Shown: piece after piece, positions 1-8,793 of the stretch
How the letters are laid out: every line of letters starts with the position of its first letter
Numbering within the stretch: the stretch's first letter is position 1
Notes under the pieces: generated by a model
Told to the model about the DNA's origin: nothing
Seen by the model: only the letters and a program-made list of their open reading frames with translations
The model's database searches: none
Translations under genes and position numbers: made by a program
Source of the DNA: Nocardia crassostreae
GTDB lineage: Bacteria; Actinomycetota; Actinomycetes; Mycobacteriales; Mycobacteriaceae
Length of the DNA: 64,000 nt
Assembly: GCF_001613405.1 (NCBI RefSeq)
Contig: NZ_BDCH01000017.1
Location: forward strand, 425,644 to 489,643
Reading direction: 5' to 3'

Positions 1-1026
1 CCGGCGCTGCTGATCGGCGGTCCGCTCTCGGATCGCTAAGGCCGCCGCCCGCTCATGCGCCCGGCCCCGCTGGTCGCCGCCGCCGGATCGCTGCTGCTGG
101 CCTTCGGATCCGCCTCCGTGCCCATGCTTTCCACGGGCCGCGTGCTCTGCGGCGTGGCGCTCGGCCTGGCCATGGCGGTGGGCAGCAGCTGGCTCAAGGA
201 GCTGTCGTCGCCGCCGTTCGCGCCCGATACCGCCTCCGGCACCGGCGCGCGCCGCTCGGCCATGAGCCTCACCGGCGGATTCGGCGTGGGCGCGGGCGTG
301 GCGGGCGTGCTCGCCCAGTGGGGCCCGTGGCCGGGCACGCTGCCCTATCTGATCAATGTCGCGCTCTGCCTGGCCGCCGCGGCCTGGTTGCTGAGCGCGC
401 CGGAAACCGCGGCCCCGCAGCGGAATCCGGGCCGGTTGCTGGACGATCTCAAGATTCCCGCCGTCTCGCTGCACCGCTTCCGCCTGATCGCGCTGCCGGT
501 CGCGCTGTGGCTGTTCACCTGTTCGGCAACGGCATACGCCATCATGCCGACGCTCATGATGCCGAAGGTGGCCGGTGCGCCCATTGCCTTCTCGGCCCTG
601 ATCACCGTCGTGACCCTCGGTTGCGGCTTCGGCATCCAGTCGATGGCGCGCCGCCTGGATCGTCCCGGCACCATCCGGCTGCCGCTGCTCACGCTGGCCC
701 TGGTCATGATCGGAATGTCGCTGGCCGCAGCGGCTTCCGCCACGCTGTCGCTGTGGCTGGCCTTCGCCACGGCCATGCTGCTGGGCGCGGGGTACGGCAT
801 CGGCCTGGTCGCGGGCCTGCTGGAGATCGAGCGTATGGCCCGCCCCGATGATCTGGCGGGCCTGACCGCGGTCTTCTACGCCGTCAGCTACCTCGGCTTC
901 GCCCTGCCCGCCATCATGGCCGTGCTGCACCAGGACGCGGGCTCGAGCTATCCGGCCATGTTCCTGGCGCTGGTGGTCGCCGCGATCGGCTGTCTCACGG
1001 TGGTCGTGCGGGGCCGTCGCGCCTGA
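1..1026 (+). pseudogene. MFS transporter, interrupted by an in-frame stop at 37-39 and cut by the window edge
   Basis: The first 36 bases encode PALLIGGPLSDR, followed by TAA at 37-39 and then GRRPLM in the same frame. Together this is the MFS loop 2-3 signature (G-x-x-x-D-R-x-G-R-R) with the variable residue replaced by a stop. The rest continues in frame to TGA at 1026 and holds about nine to ten hydrophobic segments, as expected for the remainder of a 12-helix carrier. The ATG at 55 lies inside the signature and has no convincing ribosome site, so a restart there would make a protein without helices 1-2. The gene start lies outside the window. The substrate is unknown. The stop could be a real nonsense mutation or a base error; any of several codons one change away would restore the reading. 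Confidence 0.75.
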
Positions 1027-1030
1027 GGCG

Positions 1031-1726
1031 CTAGCCCTGGCGCAGGTGGGTGTCGAAGAAGGCGAAGATGCGCGACCAGGCGTCGGCGGTCGCCTCCTCG
1101 TTGTAGCCGATCCCGGCCACCCGCAGCACCGGTTCGACCGGCAGCTGATTGGCGAAGGAGTGGGTGACGCCGGGATAGGTCTTCACATCGTGATCGATGC
1201 CGTACTCGGTCAGGACGCGTTCGAGTTTTCGCCCGCGCCCCGGATTGGCCGGATCGTACTGTCCGTAGCTGGCCACGATCGGGCAGGAGCCGCGCAGCAT
1301 CTCCTCGTAATTGCCGCGGCCGGAGGGGTAGAACGGCGCGGCGGCGGCGAAGCCCTTGGGCGCCACCAGCAGTGCGAAGCCGCCGCCCAGGCAGTAGCCC
1401 GCGACGGCGACGCGGCCGGTGCACCGCTCGTCGGCGGCCAGCAGATCGCGGGCGGCGAGAATATCGCGGGTGGTCTGCCCCGCGCGATTGCCCATGAGCT
1501 CGCGCAGCATGGACGGCACACAGCGAACGAAACCGCGGGAGAACAGATCCGGGGCAATGGCCAGATAGCCGTTGTCGGCGAGCTTGCGGGCGGTCCGGGC
1601 GACATCGGCGCTCATCCCCGTCGAGTCGTGCAACACCACGACACCGGGCCACGGCCCGTTCCCGGCGGGGACTTCCAGCAGCGCCTCGATGGGCCCGTCG
1701 GGTGCGGTCAGTTCGATCGTGCTCAT
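1031..1726 (-). CDS. Dienelactone hydrolase family protein
   Basis: This 231-residue alpha/beta hydrolase has the Cys-Asp-His triad of the dienelactone hydrolase family: the nucleophile Cys112 in GYCLGGG, Asp158 in YGQYDPANPG and His189 in GVTHSFAN. The length is typical. Family members are cytoplasmic and open lactones such as dienelactone in aromatic ring degradation, but many act on other small esters and lactones, so the substrate is not assigned. No signal peptide is visible. It is convergent with the MFS gene (5 bp apart) and is followed upstream by the rhodanese gene on the same strand, from which a 69-bp gap separates it. Confidence 0.85.
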   Translation of the reverse strand: MSTIELTAPDGPIEALLEVPAGNGPWPGVVVLHDSTGMSADVARTARKLADNGYLAIAPDLFSRGFVRCVPSMLRELMGNRAGQTTRDILAARDLLAADERCTGRVAVAGYCLGGGFALLVAPKGFAAAAPFYPSGRGNYEEMLRGSCPIVASYGQYDPANPGRGRKLERVLTEYGIDHDVKTYPGVTHSFANQLPVEPVLRVAGIGYNEEATADAWSRIFAFFDTHLRQG

Positions 1727-1795
1727 CGTCGAGCGCCTTTCCCGTCGAAGGGGATCATGAACTGCCCTGCATCCTAACGTGCCTGGGACAATCGG

Positions 1796-2119
1796 TCAGC
1801 TTTCCAGCGGCAACCCCGCCTCGGCCCAGTCCCGGATGCCCTCGCGGTACTTGCGGACATTGGTGTAGCCGAGCCGCTCCAGCCGGGTGGCCACGTGCTG
1901 GCTGTTGGGGCACGTGACATCGCTGCAGTAGGTGACGATGGCGGCGTCGCGATCCGGCAGCAGTTCGGCCGCCCGGCTGTCCATCTCGGCCTCGACCAGG
2001 GCGAGCGCACCGGGCAGATGCTGTTTGGCGTAGTACTCGCCACCCAGGGCATCGAGCACGATGACCGATCCGGCCTCGATCTCCTTGGCCAGCTCCTCGC
2101 GAGTGATCAACGCGGTCAT
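1796..2119 (-). CDS. Single-domain rhodanese-like protein
   Basis: The 107-residue protein is one rhodanese fold: VIVLDALGGEYYAKQHLPGA is the usual N-terminal core and the active-site loop starts at Cys65 in YCSDVTCPNS. Such proteins carry sulfur as a cysteine persulfide; a second cysteine (Cys70) in the loop is notable and could allow disulfide switching. It diverges from the MarR gene at 2203, with an 83-bp gap holding two near-identical palindromes, so it is probably a target of that regulator. This pairing suggests a stress or sulfur-species response, but that is inference. Confidence 0.85.
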   Translation of the reverse strand: MTALITREELAKEIEAGSVIVLDALGGEYYAKQHLPGALALVEAEMDSRAAELLPDRDAAIVTYCSDVTCPNSQHVATRLERLGYTNVRKYREGIRDWAEAGLPLES

Positions 2120-2141
2120 GGGTTTTCCTTTCGATGGAAAT

Positions 2142-2183
2142 TTATGTGCGTGCGCACGCTATCAATTATGTGCGCGCGCACGC
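2142..2183. promoter_or_regulatory. Two tandem palindromic operators between rhodanese and MarR genes
   Basis: An 18-bp unit occurs twice in direct orientation with a 24-bp period, at 2142-2159 (TTATGTGCGTGCGCACGC) and 2166-2183 (TTATGTGCGCGCGCACGC). They differ at one base. The core of the second copy, GTGCGCGCGCAC at 2170-2181, is a perfect palindrome. The pair lies between the two divergent start codons, as expected for autoregulated binding by the MarR protein. The binding partner is inferred from position. Confidence 0.65.
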
Positions 2184-2202
2184 AAGTGGCTATGATCGTG
2201 GG

Positions 2203-2667
2203 GTGCCGAACCGATCCCATCCCGCCATCGGCGCCTGGGCCGCACTGCTCCAGGTGCACGCCAAGCTGGTCCCCGAACTCGACGCCGAACTGCGCCGCGC
2301 CACCGGACTCCCGCTGAGCTGGTACGACGTGCTGCTGGAACTCGATGGGCCGCAGCGTTTGCGCATGAGCGATCTGGGCGAGCGGGTGGTGCTCAGCCGC
2401 ACCCGCGTCAGCAGGCTGGTGACCGAGCTGGAGGCGCAGGGTTTGGTTCGCCGTGGATCCAACCCTGACGACGGCCGCTCGGCATTTGTCAGCATTACCG
2501 AGGACGGCCGTCGGCGCTTCCGCGAGGCCGTTCCGCACTATTCGACAGGCATCGAACGCCGCTTCGGGGGCAGACTCGACACCGGAGAACTCGACGCCGT
2601 CGCGACCGCGCTGCGGAAGGTGCTCTCCCCCACCGACCTACCCACCCCGACCACCGATACCCCCTGA
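2203..2667 (+). CDS. MarR family transcriptional regulator
   Basis: From the GTG at 2203 this gives a 154-residue winged-helix protein. The recognition region MSDLGERVVLSRTRVSRLVTELEAQGLVRR and the wing with the conserved NPDDGRSAFVSITEDG are typical MarR features. The frame stays open upstream to an ATG at 2134, but that extension would read through both palindromic operators and encodes repeated YVRAHA-like residues, so it is rejected as coding. It is divergent from the rhodanese gene and 38 bp ahead of the LLM oxidoreductase; either could be a target. The effector is unknown. Confidence 0.85.
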   Translation: MPNRSHPAIGAWAALLQVHAKLVPELDAELRRATGLPLSWYDVLLELDGPQRLRMSDLGERVVLSRTRVSRLVTELEAQGLVRRGSNPDDGRSAFVSITEDGRRRFREAVPHYSTGIERRFGGRLDTGELDAVATALRKVLSPTDLPTPTTDTP

Positions 2668-2705
2668 GCCACAAGCTCGGGAATCACGGACGACAGGAGA
2701 ATCTC

Positions 2706-3698
2706 GTGCGCTTCGGCATTTTCATCCCGCAGGGCTGGCGGCTCGATCTCGTCGGGATCGACCCGGCCGCGCAGTGGGACGTAATGCGCGATCTCGCCCA
2801 GCGCGCCGATGACAACGACGCCTGGGAATCACTGTGGGTGTACGACCACTTCCACACCGTGCCGGTTCCGACCGAGGAGGCCACCCACGAGGCGTGGACC
2901 CTCATGTCGGCCTTCGCCGCCACCACCTCGCGCATCCGGCTCGGCCAGATGTGTACCGCCATCAGCTACCGCAATCCGGCCTACCTGGCCAAGGTCGCCG
3001 CCACGGTGGATCTCATCTCCGGCGGCCGCGTCGAGATGGGCATCGGCGCGGGCTGGTACGAACACGAATGGCGCGCCTACGGTTACGGTTTTCCGCCCGC
3101 CGGTGAGCGCCTGGCCCGTCTCGACGAGGGCGTGCAGATCTTCCGGCAGGCCTGGACCACCGGCTCGGCCACGCTGGACGGTAAGCACTATCAGGTCAAC
3201 GGGGCCATTGTGCGGCCGCTTCCCGTGCAGGAGGGCGGTATTCCCATCTGGGTGGCCGGTGGCGGCGAGAAGGTGACGCTGCGCATTGCCGCCAAGTACG
3301 CGCAGTACACCAACTTCTCCGCCGATCCTGCGGAGTTCGCCCGCAAGTCCGAGCTGCTGCGCGGGCACTGCGCCGATGCGGGCACCGATTTCGGCGCCAT
3401 TACCCGCAGCGCCAATTTCAATGCCGTGGTCGGCGCGACCGAGGCCGAGGTGGAGGAACGCCTCACCGCCCTCGCCGCCCAGCTCACCCCGGTCGCCGGG
3501 GCCGATGCCGCCAAGCACTGGGTGGACTCCATGTTCCGCACCTCCGCCGCGGTCGGGACCCCGGAGCAGATCATCGAACGCATTTCCGGCGTCCGCGATC
3601 TGGGCCTGTCCTACGGCATCTTCAACTTCCCCGAATCCGCCTACGACACCTCCGGTATCGAACTCTTCGAGCGCGAGGTGATCCCCGTGCTGAAGTAG
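2706..3698 (+). CDS. LLM class F420-dependent oxidoreductase
   Basis: The 330-residue protein has the luciferase-like (beta/alpha)8 architecture: an N-terminal MRFGIFIPQGW strand, SLWVYDHFHTVP, RIRLGQMCTAISYRNPAYLAK and SGGRVEMGIGAGWYEHEW. In mycolata such proteins usually use F420 for hydride transfer to small organic substrates. The start is a GTG at 2706 with AGGAGA at 2695-2700. It follows the MarR gene by 38 bp and may be co-transcribed. The substrate cannot be read from sequence; an FMN-dependent reaction is the alternative. Confidence 0.85.
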   Translation: MRFGIFIPQGWRLDLVGIDPAAQWDVMRDLAQRADDNDAWESLWVYDHFHTVPVPTEEATHEAWTLMSAFAATTSRIRLGQMCTAISYRNPAYLAKVAATVDLISGGRVEMGIGAGWYEHEWRAYGYGFPPAGERLARLDEGVQIFRQAWTTGSATLDGKHYQVNGAIVRPLPVQEGGIPIWVAGGGEKVTLRIAAKYAQYTNFSADPAEFARKSELLRGHCADAGTDFGAITRSANFNAVVGATEAEVEERLTALAAQLTPVAGADAAKHWVDSMFRTSAAVGTPEQIIERISGVRDLGLSYGIFNFPESAYDTSGIELFEREVIPVLK

Positions 3699-3723
3699 CG
3701 ACCGTTCAGGTGTTGCGGGCGGT

Positions 3724-4380
3724 TCACCAACCCAGATCGGAGAAGAACTGGTAGCCGGTGGGATCGCCGGTCATCTTCCAGTGCAGGCCCTGGAGGAAGA
3801 AGCAGGCCACGAAGTTGGTGGCGGCGAAGGCGATCAGTACGGCCGGGGTGATCCGGGCGGCGCGGCGCAAGGCCTTGGAGGTGGCGGCCGCGGCGCCCGG
3901 TTCGGTGAACTGTGTCAGGAAAAGCATGATCCCGGCGGCCATCACGGCGGCGACGAAAGTGATGAAAGCCCAGGTGTAGAGATGCAATCCGAACAGCGCC
4001 CCGGCATAGCCGGGATCATCGGGGGCGATGTGCATGAGCACCTGGGCCAGCGAGACGAAGCTGCCGAGGATCGCGGCGAGCGCGGCCCAGCCCCAGCCGG
4101 TGGCGAATTCGCGGGTGGTGACCGTCCCGGTGCGGGAGCGAACAATGATCCAGACCGGTCCGATGGCGCTGAGCAGGAAGAACATTCGTTGCAACAGGCA
4201 CATCGGGCAGGGATACTCCCACAGACCGAACTGGAAGGTGTAGGCACCGGCCAGGGTGGCGCACATGCCGATCACGTACAGGTGCGCGAACCACAGACCG
4301 AGCCGATGCGACAGGCCGGTGGCGGCGGGCTCGGTGGTGCCGCGGCCGGTCTCGGTGGCGGGAATCGCGAAGGTGGTCAT
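3724..4380 (-). CDS. DsbB-like disulfide bond formation membrane protein
   Basis: This 218-residue protein has four to five hydrophobic segments and the DsbB hallmark YPCPMCLLQRMFF (Cys58-Cys61) just before a membrane helix. DsbB proteins pass electrons from a thiol partner to quinone in the membrane. The second external cysteine pair of Escherichia coli DsbB is not apparent: the loop HIAPDDPGYAGALFG has no cysteine. Its electron path must therefore differ, or it acts only on the CPMC pair. A 53-residue membrane protein is encoded just upstream on the same strand with a 25-bp gap, and the two are probably co-expressed. Confidence 0.8.
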   Translation of the reverse strand: MTTFAIPATETGRGTTEPAATGLSHRLGLWFAHLYVIGMCATLAGAYTFQFGLWEYPCPMCLLQRMFFLLSAIGPVWIIVRSRTGTVTTREFATGWGWAALAAILGSFVSLAQVLMHIAPDDPGYAGALFGLHLYTWAFITFVAAVMAAGIMLFLTQFTEPGAAAATSKALRRAARITPAVLIAFAATNFVACFFLQGLHWKMTGDPTGYQFFSDLGW

Positions 4381-4405
4381 GGGGCATTACTCCTGGGTGG
4401 GCGGC

Positions 4406-4567
4406 CTACAGGCCGAGGCTGAACCGGTGGTCGATGACATGCGGCAGGAAGGCCAGCACGGCGAGGGCGAGCGTCGCGGCGCACAGCGACATGGAGTACC
4501 GGCGCGGCCACTCGCGGACCACCGCCAGCGCACACAGCAGGATGAGCGCGAACAGCAAGGTGTACAT
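4406..4567 (-). CDS. Small two-helix membrane protein, DUF5993-like
   Basis: The reverse strand from ATG at 4567 to TAG at 4406-4408 encodes 53 residues. It begins MYTLLFALILLCALAVV, then has REWPRRYS, a second hydrophobic stretch MSLCAATLALAVLAFLP, and ends HVIDHRFSLGL. Two short helices joined by a basic loop and a tail with His and Leu residues fit the DUF5993 family, which I recall as commonly next to DsbB-like genes in actinobacteria. The location directly upstream of the DsbB-like gene supports a joint membrane complex. The function is unknown. The family assignment is from memory of its pattern and is less certain than the gene itself. Confidence 0.65.
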   Translation of the reverse strand: MYTLLFALILLCALAVVREWPRRYSMSLCAATLALAVLAFLPHVIDHRFSLGL

Positions 4568-4802
4568 GGTGTCCTGGTTTCTTCGGAAATTCGGTCACCG
4601 CTTACTTTTCGCCTATCGGTAGCTGTTCGGTAGCGGCCTCGGGTCGATGGACTCATAGAGCAGAGCTATGACCAGAGGGAATTCCACCCCGGAAGAGCCC
4701 TCACACGGATACGGTTCGGCGATCGATCCCGATAACCAAGCAGCCGCTTCAAATTGGGACGGCCGGCAGACAACCCTGCAGCCTGAACGAGGGGACGGAC
4801 AC

Positions 4803-5837
4803 GTGCGCAGCATCGATATCAGCTTCGATCCGCAATTCGATCCGGCGGCCCATGCGCGCTCGGTGGTCGGACGACGACATCGGGTCGACGATTTCTACGA
4901 GGTGGGCCGCGAGAAGGTCCGGGAGTACGCGGGGGCGGTCCAGGATTTCCACCCGATCCACTGGAACGATCAGGCCGCCAAGGATTTCGGCTACGCGGCC
5001 ACCACCGCCTCGCCGACCTTCACCTGCCTGCTCGGCGGTATGGCCCGGCGGGCGCTGACCGAGATTCTCACCGGCTACGACTTGACCGCCTCGGTGCAGA
5101 CCGATCAGGTCTACGAATTCCACCGCCCGATCGTGGTGGGCGACCGGCTGACCGCCAATCTCGCACTGCACTCGTTCCGGCAGGCCTTCGGCGGCGATCT
5201 GCTGGTCATCGAGATCGCGGTCACCAATCAGCTCGACGAGGCCGTGGTCACCACCCGCACCAGCCTCATCGCCCGCTCCGGCCAGGTGGCCTCGGACACC
5301 GGGACCACCACACTGCTGGCGGGCATCGTGCGCAGCGGCCCGCAGCCGCCGCGCGAACGGCTCATCGAGCTGTCCACCTGGCAGCCCGCGGTCGGCACGC
5401 ACTGGAGCACGCACGCGCGCACGCTGGAGTCGGTGACGGCCGGGGACGAGCTACCCGGACAGACGGTCACGGTGGCGCTCGGCGATCTGGTGCACTACGC
5501 CGGGGTCGCCGAGGATCCGAACCCGATCCACTGGCACATCGACGCGGCCCGCCTGTTCGGCCTGGAGCGCGGGGTGGTGGCGCACGGCATGCTGACCATG
5601 GCCTACGGCGCGGGCTTCATCACCTCGTGGCTGGGCGATCCCGGCGCGCTGCGGCAGTACAGCGTGCGCATGACCAGCCCGGTCTATGTGACCGACGATC
5701 GGCCCAGCACCATCGAGTTCAGCGGCCGGATCGAAGCCGTGGATCCCGATGCGCACACCGCGACCGTCGCGCTCACCGCACTGCACAACGGCCGCAAGAT
5801 CTTCGGGCGGGCCACGGCCGTCGTGCAGCTCTCGTGA
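4803..5837 (+). CDS. Fused HadA/HadB-like MaoC (R)-3-hydroxyacyl dehydratase
   Basis: Two hotdog domains follow each other. The N-terminal one has AVQDFHPIHWNDQAAKDFGY; the C-terminal one has the hydratase motif YAGVAEDPNPIHWHIDAARLFGL with the Asp and His of the catalytic pair, then GVVAHGMLTMAYG. This is the arrangement of fused HadA/HadB-type enzymes that dehydrate 3-hydroxyacyl thioesters in fatty or mycolic acid elongation. The GTG at 4803 has GAGGGGA about 8 bases upstream and gives 344 residues. An ATG at 4668 would add 45 residues of low-complexity polar sequence and is less likely. It is convergent with the transporter gene and abuts its stop codon. Confidence 0.8.
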   Translation: MRSIDISFDPQFDPAAHARSVVGRRHRVDDFYEVGREKVREYAGAVQDFHPIHWNDQAAKDFGYAATTASPTFTCLLGGMARRALTEILTGYDLTASVQTDQVYEFHRPIVVGDRLTANLALHSFRQAFGGDLLVIEIAVTNQLDEAVVTTRTSLIARSGQVASDTGTTTLLAGIVRSGPQPPRERLIELSTWQPAVGTHWSTHARTLESVTAGDELPGQTVTVALGDLVHYAGVAEDPNPIHWHIDAARLFGLERGVVAHGMLTMAYGAGFITSWLGDPGALRQYSVRMTSPVYVTDDRPSTIEFSGRIEAVDPDAHTATVALTALHNGRKIFGRATAVVQLS

Positions 5838-7358
5838 TCAGCCGATCCAGGCCGCTACCGCCAGGAAGACGCAGATCAGCACGAACAGCACCGCCATGAG
5901 CGGCGCCACGAATTTGACGTACCGGTCGTAGCGCACCTTGGCCAGTGCGATGCCGCCGGTGACCACCGCGGTGGTCGGCGTGACCAGGTTCGCCCACCCG
6001 GACGCCGACTGCCAGGCCGTCACCACCAGCGAGCGCGGCACATTGGCGAAATCGGCCAGCGGCGCCATGATCGGCATGGCCAGCGTGGCATGCCCGGAGG
6101 TGGACGGGATGAGGAAGGCGAGCGGTATGTTCACCAGGAAGATCCCGACCGCGAACAGGGCCGAGGACGTCCCGGTGACAACGCCTTCCAGCGCGTGCAG
6201 GACGGTGGCGGTGATCTGGGTGTTGTTCATGATGACGGTGACCCCGCGCGCCAGCACGATGACGATGCCCGCGCCCACGAAGTCCCCGAAGCCCTTGCCG
6301 ATGGACTCCGACATCCGGCCCTCGCCCAGCCCGCCGATCAGGCCGATCACCACCGCGCCCACCAGGAACAGCGCGGTCAGCTCCGGGAAGAACCAATCCA
6401 GTTCCCACGGGAAGGATTTCGCCTCCGGACCCTTGATGACCGAGGCCCAGGGGATGATGGCGAAGATCATGAACGCGAAGGTGAGCGCCACCAGCCACAG
6501 CACCGCGATCTGCCGCGTGGTCATGGGATCCGGTTCGTGCTCTTCGGCTTTCACATCCCGGTCGCCGGGCAGCCAGCCCGACCAGGACTTGTCCGGATCG
6601 TTCTTGACCCGGCGCGCGTACCAGAGCACATAGCCGACGGTGACGGCGGTCAGCACCACCAGCATGGCGACGCGCAGCACGATGCCGTCACCGATGGGGA
6701 CCTCGGCCGCCGAGGAGGCGGTGCCGGTGGCGAACGGGTTGACCGTGGAGCACAGTACGCCCACACCCGCGCCGCAGATGATGGCGCCGACCGCGGTCAT
6801 GCGGTCGTAGCCGAGCGCCAGGGTGAGCGGTACCAGCAGCGCGTAGAAGCCGAGTGTCTCCTCCGCGAAGCCCTCCACCGTGCCCGCGACGGCGAAGACC
6901 ACCATGATGCCGACAATGAGCAGGAAGGCCTTCGCGCGCAGCTTGTAGGCCAGCCGCCCGATTCCGGCATCCAGCGCCCCGGTCGCGAAGGCCACCGTGA
7001 TGAACGCGCCCACCGCCAGCACGAACAGGAAAACCGCTGCCGCGCCGTACAACTCGCCGGACATATCGGGTCCGACCTGACCGGTCTGCGCGTCCTGCAC
7101 ACCGTAGAGACCATTGATGGGCGCAAGGAACAGATCGCGCAATCGCTCGACGAAACTCTTGGTCTCCTCGATGCGGTGATACGACCCCGCGATCGGATGG
7201 CCCTTGTCGTCGGTCCGGTAGGCGCCCGGCGGAATCACGAAGGCCGCCAGCCACACCGCCAGGCTGACGCCCGCGAGAATGGTGTAGGTGGAGGGGAAGG
7301 AACGCTTCTTCCGGTGCCCGGCCGGTTTCTGGTCCGCTACCGTCGTCACATCGCTCAC
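5838..7358 (-). CDS. YfcC family (C4-dicarboxylate anaerobic carrier-like) membrane transporter
   Basis: This 506-residue protein has about 12 hydrophobic segments. It starts with a short basic cytoplasmic tail (KPAGHRKKRSFPSTYTILAG) followed by WLAAFVIPPGAYRTDDKG, the typical YfcC opening, and has GTVEGFAEETLGFYALLVPL, STVNPFATGTASSAA and FLIPSTSGHATLAMPIMAPL, which are family core loops. The GTG start at 7358 overlaps the TGA of the M20 peptidase gene as GTGA, so the two are translationally coupled. A peptidase feeding or fed by the carrier suggests uptake of a dipeptide or amino acid, but family substrates are poorly defined. Confidence 0.85.
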   Translation of the reverse strand: MSDVTTVADQKPAGHRKKRSFPSTYTILAGVSLAVWLAAFVIPPGAYRTDDKGHPIAGSYHRIEETKSFVERLRDLFLAPINGLYGVQDAQTGQVGPDMSGELYGAAAVFLFVLAVGAFITVAFATGALDAGIGRLAYKLRAKAFLLIVGIMVVFAVAGTVEGFAEETLGFYALLVPLTLALGYDRMTAVGAIICGAGVGVLCSTVNPFATGTASSAAEVPIGDGIVLRVAMLVVLTAVTVGYVLWYARRVKNDPDKSWSGWLPGDRDVKAEEHEPDPMTTRQIAVLWLVALTFAFMIFAIIPWASVIKGPEAKSFPWELDWFFPELTALFLVGAVVIGLIGGLGEGRMSESIGKGFGDFVGAGIVIVLARGVTVIMNNTQITATVLHALEGVVTGTSSALFAVGIFLVNIPLAFLIPSTSGHATLAMPIMAPLADFANVPRSLVVTAWQSASGWANLVTPTTAVVTGGIALAKVRYDRYVKFVAPLMAVLFVLICVFLAVAAWIG

Positions 7359-8704
7359 CGGCGCATCCTGTCCGCGAAGAGCTGGAAGAATTCGGCCTCC
7401 GCGAGCGCCACACTGCCCAACTCGCTCACCAGGACTCGTTCGTTGAAGCCGTGCATATTGCACTGGGAATCCTCGACGCCGAGCATGAGCACCTCGGCCT
7501 TCGGATTGGCGGCGGCCATGGAGTTGGTCAGCGGAATGGACCCGCCCATGGCCGAGTCGACCGCCGCCGCACCCCACGCCCGGCCCATGGCCTCCCGCAT
7601 GGCCGAATACGCGGGACCGGTTGTGGCAGCGGCGAATCCGGCCCCGACATCGCCGCCGGTGACGGTGAGCTCGATCCCGTAGGGCTTGACCTTCCGCAGG
7701 TGCTCGATCACCGCGCGCTGGCCCTCGGCCGGATCCTGCTCCGGATGCACGCGCACGTTCAAGTACGCGCGGGCATACGGAACCACCGCGGAGGCAGCGG
7801 TTTTCGTCGGCGGTGCGTCCAGCCCGATGACCGTGACGGCCGGGCCGTACCAGATGCGCTCCCCGATGGGACCGGTGCCGAGCAGCGGCATTCCCGGTGC
7901 CATACCGGTGATTTCGGCGAATTCGGCATCGGTGTAGTTCGCGCCGGTCCAGGTGTCGCGGCGCAGTCCCGGCACCGCGACATTGCCGTTCTCGTCGTGC
8001 AGGGTCGTCAGCGCGGCCATGAGCGCCAGCAGGCCATCGGGCGCGGCGCCGCCGAACTGCCCCGAGTGCACCGGGGCGGCGAGGGTGCGCACCTCGACGA
8101 AGACGTCCGCCACCCCGCGCAGCGCGGTGACCAGGGTGGGCGTGCCCGCCCGGATATTGCCAGCATCGCAGATGAGCAGCGCGTCGGCCTGGAACAGCTC
8201 GGGCCGCTCGGCCGGGTAGTCGTCGAAGGCCGACCCGTACTCCTCCTGGCCCTCGATGACAATGGTGACGCCGACGGGCGGTTTCCCGCCGTAGGCCCGC
8301 AGCGCCCCGATGTGGGCCACCACATTGGCCTTGCAGTCGGCGGCCCCGCGCCCGTAGATCGCGCCGTCCCGCTCGGTGGGCGTGAACGGCGGGGTGTGCC
8401 ACTGGCTTTCGTCTCCCGAGGGCTGCACGTCGTAATGCCCGTACAGCAGTACGGTCGGCGCGCCCGGCGGCGCCGGAATCCGCCCGTACACGACGGGCGA
8501 GGTATCGGGCAGGTTCAGGACCTGCAGGTCATTCACGCCCGATTTTCGCAACTCATCGGCTACCAGATCGTGCGCACGCCGCACGTTCTCCTTCGGGTAA
8601 TCCGGGAAGGCGATGGACGGGATGGCGACGAACTGCTTCAGCAGCTCGGTCAACTCTGGCAGGAGGCCGTCAATGGCGCCCCGAAGCTCCGTTCGCTGGT
8701 CCAC
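7355..8704 (-). CDS. M20 family dipeptidase/metallopeptidase
   Basis: The 449-residue enzyme carries the di-zinc ligand set of M20 peptidases: His90 and Asp92 in LLYGHYDVQP, Asp123 in GRGAADCKAN, catalytic Glu154 and ligand Glu155 in EGQEEYGS, Asp180 in LICDAGN and a C-terminal His in NMHGFNERV. A lid domain lies between, with APVHSGQFGGAAPDG. The length fits the dipeptidase subgroup that hydrolyses short or modified peptides. The start is GTG at 8704. Its stop overlaps the start of the YfcC-like transporter, so it is the first gene of a two-gene operon. Confidence 0.88.
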   Translation of the reverse strand: MDQRTELRGAIDGLLPELTELLKQFVAIPSIAFPDYPKENVRRAHDLVADELRKSGVNDLQVLNLPDTSPVVYGRIPAPPGAPTVLLYGHYDVQPSGDESQWHTPPFTPTERDGAIYGRGAADCKANVVAHIGALRAYGGKPPVGVTIVIEGQEEYGSAFDDYPAERPELFQADALLICDAGNIRAGTPTLVTALRGVADVFVEVRTLAAPVHSGQFGGAAPDGLLALMAALTTLHDENGNVAVPGLRRDTWTGANYTDAEFAEITGMAPGMPLLGTGPIGERIWYGPAVTVIGLDAPPTKTAASAVVPYARAYLNVRVHPEQDPAEGQRAVIEHLRKVKPYGIELTVTGGDVGAGFAAATTGPAYSAMREAMGRAWGAAAVDSAMGGSIPLTNSMAAANPKAEVLMLGVEDSQCNMHGFNERVLVSELGSVALAEAEFFQLFADRMRR

Positions 8705-8793
8705 CGGACCATCGAACCACTCCGTGTCAGAATTTCAGCGAATCTCCAGCGATCTTTCCTTCGGCGCGCCGCAGGGCTGGAGAACGAGACGGC

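Noticed and set aside
2134..2202. N-terminal extension of the MarR protein with YVRAHA repeats
   Set aside because: It translates the two palindromic operators; the GTG at 2203 starts the conserved protein.
4668..4802. N-terminal extension of the HadAB-like protein from ATG 4668
   Set aside because: The added residues are polar and low-complexity, and a good ribosome site precedes the GTG at 4803.
5838..8402. A single 854-residue open frame spanning the transporter and most of the peptidase gene
   Set aside because: Only the part from 7358 down encodes the YfcC-like carrier. The upstream part is the M20 gene read out of frame, is rich in Arg/Gly/His, and has no family features.
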